Part shown: piece by piece, positions 53,187 to 60,857 of the stretch
How the letters are laid out: the number at the start of each line of letters is the position of its first letter
Numbering within the stretch: position 1 is the stretch's first letter
Source: DATGKG01 sp963783145
Lineage (GTDB): Bacteria > Desulfobacterota > Binatia > Binatales > Binataceae
Reading direction: 5' to 3'
DNA length: 64,000 nt
Assembly: GCA_963783145.1 (NCBI GenBank)
Contig: CAWAMM010000011.1
Location: 372,001-436,000, forward strand
The notes under the pieces: generated by a model
The model's input: the letters and a program-made list of their open reading frames with translations, nothing else
What the model was told of the DNA's origin: nothing
The model's database searches: none
Made by a program: the position numbers and the translations under genes

Positions 53187-53894
53187 TCACCACACCATCG
53201 GGATCAGGCGATATCTGACTTCCCGGCAGTAGGCATCGTAACCGGGGAGGTTGACTGAGAGGTAGCGTTCCTCATCGAGGAGGCGAATAACTATCGCGAG
53301 CGTGATCGCAATCGCGACCGGCAGTCCCCACAGCGATCCGAGCGCCAGTGGGGTTGCGAGCAGCAACAGCGCGCCGCCCGCGTACATCGGATGGCGAACC
53401 AATCGATACGGCCCGGTCGATATCACGCGCTGGTCAGCTTCGACTTTGATGATGCTGGCAGCAAAGCTGTTTTCCTCGAAGACTCGATAGATGATCAGGA
53501 AGCCGAGCAGGACCATCAGATTCGCCACTATAGCTATCGACGCCGGTACTGAAGACCAGTGATAGCGATGGTCGAGGCCGGGGACAATCACCAGCAGGGC
53601 CGCCAGCGTGCCGGTGAACGCCTGGATGATTTTCTGGCTTCTTTGTTGCTCGGCGCCGGGCCCGCCTTTCATTCGATTCTCGATGAGATGCGGATCGCGC
53701 TTCAGGAAGTAGAAGGTCAGAAACACCACTGAGGCGAAAAAGACTATCGAGAACAACCATCCTTGCCAGAAGCGCAGGGTGCCGGCCGGAACGAATATCA
53801 GCAACATCAGGATGACTTGCAGTCTGGCGAGGCCCAGCACTAGCTCCCGGACGAGGTTGCTCGCTCCACCTGCAGTGTTATTTTCTTCAGCCAT
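53187..53894 (-). CDS. Isoprenylcysteine carboxyl methyltransferase-like membrane protein
   Basis: 235 residues with five to six helices and the ICMT/PEMT signature RLVRHPMYAGGALLLLATPL near the C-terminus, plus LDEERYLSVNLPGYDAYCRE. Bacterial homologues methylate small lipophilic or phospholipid-like substrates. The ATG at 53894 follows MAEE by family length; the longer upstream frame has no similarity. It is 24 bases from the 3' end of the decayed MFS gene. Confidence 0.87.
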   Translation of the reverse strand: MAEENNTAGGASNLVRELVLGLARLQVILMLLIFVPAGTLRFWQGWLFSIVFFASVVFLTFYFLKRDPHLIENRMKGGPGAEQQRSQKIIQAFTGTLAALLVIVPGLDHRYHWSSVPASIAIVANLMVLLGFLIIYRVFEENSFAASIIKVEADQRVISTGPYRLVRHPMYAGGALLLLATPLALGSLWGLPVAIAITLAIVIRLLDEERYLSVNLPGYDAYCREVRYRLIPMVW

Positions 53895-53917
53895 AGCTAT
53901 CTGGAGGCTATGCGGTC

Positions 53918-54852
53918 TTAGCGGCGGCGTCGCCGCGCGCCGCCAGGCGTTCGCGCATCGCCCGATGCGGGCCCGGCAGCGAATAGCATACGAAGATTTT
54001 TGGTCGCAGTCAGCGGCAGCGAACTCACGCCCGGGACATCGCCGATCCAGCTCATGACTGGGCCGACCAATAGCAGCGTGATTGCGATGGCAATTTTGAT
54101 CGCCATCGAGGTGATCCTGCCATAGGCGCCTGCCTGCCGTTGTCCGGTGCGTTCCGCGTCCCATCCGATGACATCTGCTTGGCTAGGAAGCGGAGGAGCA
54201 CGGTGGGGATGTTGATCGCCATCACCGCCAGACTGGTTACAATGAGCAGTATGACGAACGGCTGATTCGACATCACCGACGTGATAGACTCATACAGTCG
54301 CGAGGTTTCCTTGGTCGAGAATTCCTCGCGTTCGCGCACGCCGCAGAGCAATGCCAGCGCGCTGCCGGCTACGATCAATACGCAAACCGCCCCGGTCATT
54401 TCGAAATCGAGACCTTTGGTAAAAAGATAAGTCGCAAGAAACGGCAGCAGCGCGCCGTACGCGGTCTCATGAAACTTGCGCGCAGTCAGCATCAGGAAGT
54501 AAGTCACCAGGAGCCATGCGAACAGCCCGCGATGCAGGTTCGGTGGCGAGAGCAGCAGGAAGTAGAAGAGCGCGATCGGGATCGCGGCGAGGAAAAACGG
54601 CCGCCGCCGTGCCATCTTAAAGCGCGCGCGGTCGGAAATATTGCCCACCAACGGATCCGTCACCGCATCGAGTACCAAGGCGATGAAAAACGCCAACCCG
54701 GCCAGCGCTGGAGCGAGCCCCTTGCGGTCGGTATAGAAGTAGAGGAGGTGGAGTCCGATAAGTGTCGCGCAAAGATTCAGCCCGGTCTGGGCCTGCGAGT
54801 ATGTTAGAATCGGGCGCAGCCCGATTTTTTCCGGCGCGTCGCCGAGTGCCAC
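53918..54852 (-). pseudogene. GPH-type MFS sugar/cation symporter, decayed
   Basis: The 5' portion (minus strand, 54852 to about 54180) encodes a GPH-family MFS protein. It starts with SQAQTGLNLCATLIGLHLLY and has LDAVTDPLVGNISDRARFKM, but jumps abnormally at MLTARKFHETAYGA, where about 40 residues seem missing. After FLAKQM the frame ends in non-homologous sequence. The family tail GQRQAGAYGRITSMAIK, then LLVGPVMSWIGDVPGVSS and NLRMLF, continues in another frame down to 53918. Several central helices are absent. It is a broken transporter. Confidence 0.72.
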
Positions 54853-54877
54853 AGGTTCAGGAATCTAACTGATCGCC

Positions 54878-55567
54878 GTGAGTATAAGAAATCCAACACG
54901 ATACGCACGCACCGCGCTGACGGTCGCATTCGCGCTGGCAGCTTCGATGCAACCGCTTATCGGATGCTCGATGCTTAAAAAGGGCCCGGCCCCGGTGGAA
55001 GCGATCACAGTTGACGATCAGACCCCGTTGCCTGCGACGCCCGCCTCGATCCAGATTTCCTACGCCAAACCTGACGACACCCTCAAGTCGGTGGTGGTGA
55101 GTACCTTCACCGGCGCGAATGTTCTACGCACGGTCAACGAGGGCGACGGCGAGGCCTCGGTGGTCCGCTTTGACGGCGGTGTGCCGATTTGGAAATTCCA
55201 CGCGAATCGAAGCTTGCTCATTCCGCTGAGCAAGACTCCCGCTCACATCACCAGCGTGGACTACGGCAAGGTGCCTTCGGGCTTCGTGCAGGATATGCCT
55301 GAGGCTGGCCCTCCTCCGCCACTGGATCCGGGTGGGTACTACATTTTCGCAATCGAGCGCGCCTCGGGCGCGACCAGCTACCAGGCGGTGCGCGTGAGGT
55401 CCGACCTGACGCTGCAAGCCTACGACGCAGACCCGCGCGCGGGTACCAGCTACAAGCTGTGTTGCGATGTCTCCTCGGATTTCGCCGAGCCAACTCCTGA
55501 GAACGGGGTGGTTCAACCCGAGAATATACCGGCCTCCGCTTCGCCCGATTCAGACCAGCAACCATAA
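54878..55567 (+). CDS. Hypothetical lipoprotein
   Basis: 229 residues starting at GTG with a signal peptide and lipobox LIGC (Cys30). The mature part has no family I recognise. It contains a SYAKPDDTLKSVVVSTFTGAN-like beta segment and PPPPLDPGGYYIFAIERAS, and ends in a Pro/Ser-rich tail. Only 25 bp separate its start from the divergent MFS pseudogene start, leaving little room for a promoter. It is probably expressed from the MFS side of a rearranged junction. Confidence 0.7.
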   Translation: MSIRNPTRYARTALTVAFALAASMQPLIGCSMLKKGPAPVEAITVDDQTPLPATPASIQISYAKPDDTLKSVVVSTFTGANVLRTVNEGDGEASVVRFDGGVPIWKFHANRSLLIPLSKTPAHITSVDYGKVPSGFVQDMPEAGPPPPLDPGGYYIFAIERASGATSYQAVRVRSDLTLQAYDADPRAGTSYKLCCDVSSDFAEPTPENGVVQPENIPASASPDSDQQP

Positions 55568-55651
55568 TTCATCAAAATGCATTTTCCCTTTAATTTCGTA
55601 TAGTTATCACCAGTTCTGAATATATCCTCAGTTATGATTTCACAATCGTTA

Positions 55652-55680
55652 TTGACTCACAATTCATAAACGACTATTTT
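55652..55680 (+). promoter_or_regulatory. Probable sigma-70 promoter for the TetR gene
   Basis: TTGACT at 55652-55657 and TATTTT at 55675-55680, with 17-base spacing, in a marked AT-rich stretch (55568-55690). The likely start site is only about four bases before the TetR ATG, so the mRNA would be nearly leaderless. Confidence 0.5.
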
Positions 55681-55690
55681 CTCACTCCTG

Positions 55691-56302
55691 ATGACAGCTT
55701 CGGCACGCCAGATTCATGAGGGTTCCAATCGCTTCGATCGCCGGCGCGAGAAGACCCGCGTCGATTTGCTGGCCGCGGCCGAGCGCGTCATCGCAAGCAA
55801 GGGATACCATCAGACCCGCATCGCCGACATCGCCACCGAAGCCGACGTCGGGCTCGGCACCTTCTACCTGCACTTCAAAACCAAGAACGAAATTTTTATC
55901 GAGCTGATCGAGACCGGCGCCGCCGAGCTGCGCGCCGAAGTTAATGCCGCGAAAGCCGGGGTCGAAAGCGTCGAGGACAAACTGCGCATCACCATCGATA
56001 CCATCCTCGAGGCGGCGGCGGAGCATCCCGAGCAGTTTCGCATCGTGTTCGGGCACGGTCCGGCGTTTCTCGATCTGATGGTGCGGGTGCATGAGATGTT
56101 TATCGAGGACCTGCGCCGCGACTTCGAGCCGACCCTTGGTGAGCGTGCCAACGCGGTCGCGAACCTCACCATCGGCATGCTTTCGCAGGCGGTGTCCTGG
56201 CTGCTGGAGCGCACCGATCTGCCGCTGGCTGAGATTAAGCAACTCACGGTCAATTTTGCGCTGGGCGGCCTGGGGCGTGCCGCGCAGAGCAATCGACAAT
56301 AA
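55691..56302 (+). CDS. TetR/AcrR-family transcriptional regulator
   Basis: 203 residues. The HTH lies at about 18-65 with ERVIASKGYHQTRIADIATE, ADVGLGTFYLHFKTKNEIF and the following FIELIE. The C-terminal helical ligand domain is complete. It probably represses itself or the downstream diiron-protein gene 42 bp away on the same strand. A candidate TetR palindrome at 2257-2289 is far from this gene. An AT-rich near-leaderless promoter drives it. Confidence 0.9.
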   Translation: MTASARQIHEGSNRFDRRREKTRVDLLAAAERVIASKGYHQTRIADIATEADVGLGTFYLHFKTKNEIFIELIETGAAELRAEVNAAKAGVESVEDKLRITIDTILEAAAEHPEQFRIVFGHGPAFLDLMVRVHEMFIEDLRRDFEPTLGERANAVANLTIGMLSQAVSWLLERTDLPLAEIKQLTVNFALGGLGRAAQSNRQ

Positions 56303-56343
56303 TTTTTCGCCGCCACGGCGGCACTCACGGAGGTTTCGTCGCG

Positions 56344-57342
56344 ATGCACAACACGGTCAGGACTGAAATTCACACCCCACTCGACAGCATTTTCCATTGG
56401 GACTATGACGTCCAGCTTCCACAGATAGACCGGCTGTATGAGAATGCGAAGCGCGATCAATGGAACGCGACCACGCAACTTGACTGGAACAAGCCCATCG
56501 AGCGCGAAGTCCTGGACATGACGCAGATGCCGATGTTTCAGACCGAGCTCTACAAATCGCTCAGCGCCGGGAAGAAAGAGGAACTCGCGCGCAAGTTCGC
56601 GGCCTGGCGGCTCTCGCAATTCCTGCACGGCGAGCAGGGCGCGCTGATGGTATGCGGTCAGCTCGTCGACGCGGTGCCCGATCTGGATTCCAAGATGTGC
56701 GCGGCCGCGCAGGTGATGGACGAAGCGCGCCACGTCGAGGTCTTCCGCAAGTACATCCAGAAGCTCGACAAGATTTATCCGATCGATCCGACTCTCGCGC
56801 GCCTGCTCACCGGCATCATGGAGCAGGATAACTGGGAGTCTAAGTATGTCGGCATGCAGCTGATTGCCGAGGGCCTCGCGATCGCGGCCTTTCGCTTCAT
56901 GCAGCATGAGTCGAAAGACGCCTTACTGAAGGAGATGCTCGAGTACGTCATCAAAGATGAATCCCGCCACGTCGGCTTCGGCGTGCTGGCGCTGCGCGAC
57001 GGGATCAAGAAGCTGGCTCCGAAAGAACGCATCGAGCTGGAAGACTTCTGCTTCACCGCATGCGACATGATGGTGACCAAGGTGGAAGACGGCGTTCCGC
57101 GCGACGGGTTTCTTTCCGGCATGTCGGTGTTCGAGGAGGTCGGTATCTCGGCGAGCGATCTCGACCTCGAAATGAAGCGCAATCCGGCATGGGCCGAGGC
57201 GGAAGCGGACATGGAAAAGAAATTCAACTCGTTCCTGTTCGTGGACACCATCATCCCGAACTTGAAGGGACTGGGCCTGATGAACGAGCGCACCGAGCCG
57301 CGATATCGGGAGCTCGGGGTGCTGGAGATGTACGCGGGCTAA
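56344..57342 (+). CDS. Ferritin-like diiron protein (oxidase/oxygenase-type)
   Basis: 332 residues with a four-helix diiron core. Predicted ligands are E97, E127 and H130 in MDEARHV, E176, and E206 and H209 in KDESRHVGF. The pattern is that of ribonucleotide-reductase-R2/AurF-like enzymes. It is not ferritin, because of its length and the two ExxH sites. The 48-residue aromatic N-terminus may bind substrate. It lies directly downstream of TetR, the usual context for inducible diiron oxygenases. Function is unassigned; oxidation of an aliphatic or aromatic substrate is plausible. Confidence 0.85.
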   Translation: MHNTVRTEIHTPLDSIFHWDYDVQLPQIDRLYENAKRDQWNATTQLDWNKPIEREVLDMTQMPMFQTELYKSLSAGKKEELARKFAAWRLSQFLHGEQGALMVCGQLVDAVPDLDSKMCAAAQVMDEARHVEVFRKYIQKLDKIYPIDPTLARLLTGIMEQDNWESKYVGMQLIAEGLAIAAFRFMQHESKDALLKEMLEYVIKDESRHVGFGVLALRDGIKKLAPKERIELEDFCFTACDMMVTKVEDGVPRDGFLSGMSVFEEVGISASDLDLEMKRNPAWAEAEADMEKKFNSFLFVDTIIPNLKGLGLMNERTEPRYRELGVLEMYAG

Positions 57343-57379
57343 GACCTAACCCTGACCCCTTCCCGAATGGGAAGGGGCA
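57343..57379 (-). repeat. Dispersed palindrome B, copy 5
   Basis: GACCTAACCCTGACCCCTTC followed by CCGAATGGGAAGGGGC, immediately after the stop of the diiron-protein gene, ahead of an intrinsic terminator. Confidence 0.8.
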
Positions 57380-57401
57380 AAGAGAGCATTCATTTAAATA
57401 G

Positions 57402-57434
57402 AGCGGGTGCGCATCGCGCACCCGCTTCTTTTTT
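57402..57434. terminator. Intrinsic terminator
   Basis: AGCGGGTGCGC and GCGCACCCGCT arms with an ATC loop, followed by TCTTTTTT on the plus strand. It ends the TetR-diiron transcript and insulates the toxin-antitoxin operator. Confidence 0.9.
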
Positions 57435-57435
57435 G

Positions 57436-57477
57436 CCTTACCACGATGTAAGGAATATCATCTCAAGGTAAGGAATA
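57436..57477. promoter_or_regulatory. Antitoxin operator: inverted and direct GTAAGG repeats
   Basis: CCTTAC (57436-57441) and GTAAGG (57448-57453) form an inverted repeat with six bases between. The decamer GTAAGGAATA occurs at 57448-57457 and again at 57468-57477, a 20-base (two-turn) phasing. It stands 5 bp before the AbrB-type antitoxin start, matching an autoregulated toxin-antitoxin operator. Confidence 0.7.
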
Positions 57478-57482
57478 ATCAA

Positions 57483-57734
57483 ATGGCAGAGTCCACCATA
57501 ACCAGCAAGGGACAAACTACGATTCCGGTTGAAATCCGACGTCACTTGAAACTGAAGCCCGGCGACCGCATCCAATTTTTTGTCGAACCGAACGGTAGGG
57601 TAGTTCTGATTCCGCGAAATTTGGACATTAGATCATTGAAAGGAATGCTGGGACCGGCGCCGCGCCGCCTCTCGATCGAGGAAATGGACGCGGCGATTCG
57701 CAAAGAAGCGGTAAGACGAGCCCTGCGTAAATGA
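57483..57734 (+). CDS. AbrB/SpoVT-fold (VapB-like) antitoxin
   Basis: 83 residues. The swapped-hairpin AbrB domain ESTITSKGQTTIPVEIRRHL, KLKPGDRIQFFVEPNGRVVL and a C-terminal helical toxin-neutralising tail (LSIEEMDAAIRKEAV) are all present. The stop overlaps the toxin start by four bases (ATGA). It probably represses its own operon at the GTAAGG repeats. Confidence 0.92.
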   Translation: MAESTITSKGQTTIPVEIRRHLKLKPGDRIQFFVEPNGRVVLIPRNLDIRSLKGMLGPAPRRLSIEEMDAAIRKEAVRRALRK

Positions 57735-58123
57735 AAGGAATCGACACCAATGTCTTGCTGCGTTATTTGGTCGAGGATGACGCCGATCAGGCAAGGCGGG
57801 CCGCGCGATTCTTACTCGAAGAATGCACGGTTGAAGATCCGGGCCTCGTAAATCGAGTGGTGTTATGCGAGTTGGTCTGGGTGCTCCACTCCGGGTACGG
57901 GTATTCGCGTGTCGAAGTGGTGCACGCGCTCGACGCCATCATGAGTGCAGCCCAGTTGAACGTCGAAGACCGCCACGAGGCGGCGGAAGCGGTCGACGCG
58001 TACCGAAACGGTGCCGACTTTGCCGATGGATTGATCGCGGCCGTCAATCGCCGTCTTGGATGCGAGCATACCGTGACGTTCGATCGCAAAGCATCGCGCC
58101 GGCCGGGTTTCATTGCGCTGTAG
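57731..58123 (+). CDS. PIN-domain (VapC-type) ribonuclease toxin
   Basis: 130 residues with the PIN metal-site acids: D5 (IDTNVLLRYL), E47 (LCELVWVL), D96/D99 (ADFADGLIA) and D118 (TFDRKA). It is predicted to cleave tRNA or mRNA when the antitoxin is lost. It is coupled to the antitoxin by a four-base overlap. Context and length fit a complete type II system. Confidence 0.92.
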   Translation: MKGIDTNVLLRYLVEDDADQARRAARFLLEECTVEDPGLVNRVVLCELVWVLHSGYGYSRVEVVHALDAIMSAAQLNVEDRHEAAEAVDAYRNGADFADGLIAAVNRRLGCEHTVTFDRKASRRPGFIAL

Positions 58124-58173
58124 GTACACTCGGGCGGGCCGGGCGGTAGATCGCGCACTCCTCTCTACGCCTA

Positions 58174-58188
58174 TTGACAGCTAGTCAA
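58174..58188. promoter_or_regulatory. Short palindrome TTGAC-N5-GTCAA upstream of the VWA lipoprotein
   Basis: TTGACAGCTAGTCAA, 15 bp, 30 bp ahead of the gene. It overlaps a TTGACA-like -35 with no good -10, and could be an operator. Confidence 0.35.
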
Positions 58189-58217
58189 GGACGGTGTTTG
58201 TTGACTTGTGGCAGGAA

Positions 58218-60352
58218 ATGTTTGCGCCCTCGATTGAAACACTGTTTGTCAGCACATTGAGGTCGAAGCCCCACCGCAGATGGTTCCTGGCTATATCCGC
58301 GAACGTCTTTGTCGCAGTTGCGATTGCGGGATGCGCCCCCACTCCCGTTTACGTTCCGCAAGTGATTTCAGCTCCGATGGCTGCGGCGCAGGCCTCGCCG
58401 CCACCGCGTTCTGTGAATGCCCCAGGGCTCGATCTATGCCCTTTGCCAAATATCGCACCCGCAGACTTGCGCTCGAAGCCCGGTTACGTTGAGTTCGCCG
58501 TCTCCCCCATCGATGCGAAGGGCAGTCCGATTCTTCACCTCACACAATCGGATTTCCTGGTAAGCGAGGGTTCCGCGTCGTATCCGATTGCCCACTTCAG
58601 CGAAAACCCCGGTCAGCGGACGCCAGCTTCGATCATCATCATCGATGATGCCTCTGCGACGATGTCTGATAAGACAAATATCCGAACCGCAAATTCAAGA
58701 GCTCGAGCCGCACTCGATAAGAATGGAGACGCTATCAACGAGTGCGACGAGGTCGGCGTCGTAACCGTCGGGGGCAGATACTCGCCATATTTCAAACCGG
58801 AACTACTTGGTGAGCGGGACCCCCGTTGCTCCCGGAGGTCAGCCTGCTGCAACCGTTCACCACCAATAGTGCATCAGCGATCTCCAAAATGGAGAACGTC
58901 ATTCCATGGGGAGCGGACCATTTGCCTGACGGCATCAAGCTCGGGATGTCGCAGCTTGAAACTTCGCACTACCCGGTCCGCGCACTGGTGATAGTGACCG
59001 ATGGTCTCGATCGAGTCGCGGTCGACGCCACAATCCCGATTTTGGAAGAGGCACGCGCGGAAGGTATCGGTGTATGGGTTATCGGGGTCGGAGATGTCGA
59101 TTCGAGTCGAAACGCGTCGGGATCACCGGATCAAATGTCGCGCCTGCAAGTTGTTTCTTCAGTAAAGCGTCTTGCAGAGGCGGGAGGCGGGCGAGTGCTC
59201 TTAGCGCAGCCGGTCGAAGAAGATTTCGGAACGTCCCTGGGGCAGGCTATCGCCACTGTCGGTGAGCAGGTAGGGCAAGGATATTCGATCGGCGTATTGG
59301 CCTCGCCGCCGAATCCGACGCCACACGTCGTTCTCGCGAAGCCGGAGGGAACAACGTTGCGCACCGCAGTCGTTCCACCGAAGCTCCTCGCCGATGCGGC
59401 GTCGCGACCTGCACCGCTCCTTGATCCCCAATGCATCGCCAGCGAAAGGTTGTCAGTGCCTCCGCCCCCGGTCAGCTCGAAACCCGGCTTTAGGCTGGTG
59501 CGAATCGCGGTGATGGATGCGACCGGAAAGACCGTGCCGGGCCTGCAGCAGTCAGACTTCTTGGTTTCGACGGATTCGCGGCGAGCCTCAGTCGTCTACC
59601 TTTATGAGAATTCTGCAGCAACCGCGAAGTCCCTGGTCATCGCGATCGATTCCTCGGAGAGCATGGGGCCTAAACTGGAAACTGTGCGTAGGGAATTTGG
59701 AAAATTGATAACCGGGCTCAACCGTTGCGATGAGGTGGCGCTGGTGGCCTTTAGAGGCAAAACGTTCATGCTCCAGAAATCGACCACCGACCATCCTTTG
59801 GTTGTCAAGCAGTTGGGTCTGCTCGACGCCGAGGGAGCCACCGCACTCTACGACGCGATCGATCAAAGTCTGAGGATTCTTTCCAAGGCTAACTATCGCG
59901 ATCGCGCGCTGATTCTTGTGACCGACGGTATGGACAATTCCAGTCTGAATTCCCGGGACCAGGTCCTTAGCGCGGCCGCTTCGAAGCAGGTCCCAATATA
60001 TGCGATTGGCATCCGTGTCACACCGGAATCATTGGGAGCAAGGATGGGCGTGATCCTGCTGGGAAGTGCCTCCAAAGATGCTGTCGACAGTGAAACGCTC
60101 AACGACATCGCTGCGCGGACGGATGGCACCAGCGCTATCGTCCCGCCAATGAGCGAGGATCAAGGCAAAGGATTTGCAAAAGCTGTCGCGGATTTGGGAG
60201 TCACGCTCAACAGCGGATATGAAGTCGGATTTGTTGCGTCGGCGCCGGGTGCTACCCCGACCTTCGCAGTTGCAAATCACCCCGACTATGTAGTTCGTAT
60301 CGTCGATGCGCCGTCCGCATCGAACGAAACGATCTCCGCCGCGAACCCGTAG
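58218..60352 (+). pseudogene. Tandem VWA (VWFA-related) lipoprotein with homopolymer frameshift
   Basis: The N-terminus has a signal and lipobox IAGC. Two VWA-related modules follow: the first with IIIIDDASATM (imperfect MIDAS) and DFLVSEGSAS, the second with IAIDSSESMG, a correct DxSxS MIDAS, and ILVTDGMDNSS. At the C5 run 58820-58824 one C is missing: the frame of ELLGERDP continues in the next frame as LLPEVSLLQPFTT. With one base added the reading is 712 codons to the stop at 60352. It is probably a sequencing slip or phase-variable tract. Confidence 0.82.
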
Positions 60353-60364
60353 CAACTGCCCCGT

Positions 60365-60853
60365 TTATGCGCGCGGCGGCTTCAGCGTCAGCGCGTAGAT
60401 CGGTTCCTTGAACATCGGATCCACGTCGCCGGTCAGCTCGAAGCCGAGGCTTTGGTACAACGCCGCGGCGTTGTCGTTGCCGCGAAAGCAGGTCAGCTTG
60501 ATGACGCGGCACTTGGGGTAGCGCTGCCGGATCATCTCCAGCGCCAGCTTCATCGCGGCGCGGCCGTATCCGCGGCCCTGATAGATCGCATCGATCATGA
60601 TGTCATCGATCCAGTAATCCTCGAAGCTCGCGGCGTCGCACACCAGCGTCACATAGCCGACGATGGTATCGCCGTCGTTGATAACCATCGGTGAGTATTC
60701 GTAGCGGTCGCCGTATTTGCGTACGTAGCAGCTCGCGAGCGACCACGCCGGAGTGGCGACGAAACTTTCCTGCCCGGGGCGGGTGCTCAAACGCAGCATG
60801 GCCCGAAAGTTGTCGCGATCGACGGGCTTCAGTTGCACCTGCATCTTACTCAT
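60365..60853 (-). CDS. GNAT-family N-acetyltransferase
   Basis: 162 residues with the acetyl-CoA motif YQGRGYGRAAMKLALEMI near 92-108 and GYVTLVCDA, YEYSPMVINDGDTIVG on the N side. SLGFELTGD follows. It acetylates an amine substrate not identifiable here. The ATG with GAGTAAG upstream lies four bases from the VWA-protein stop, probably one operon. Confidence 0.9.
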   Translation of the reverse strand: MSKMQVQLKPVDRDNFRAMLRLSTRPGQESFVATPAWSLASCYVRKYGDRYEYSPMVINDGDTIVGYVTLVCDAASFEDYWIDDIMIDAIYQGRGYGRAAMKLALEMIRQRYPKCRVIKLTCFRGNDNAAALYQSLGFELTGDVDPMFKEPIYALTLKPPRA

Positions 60854-60857
60854 GACG

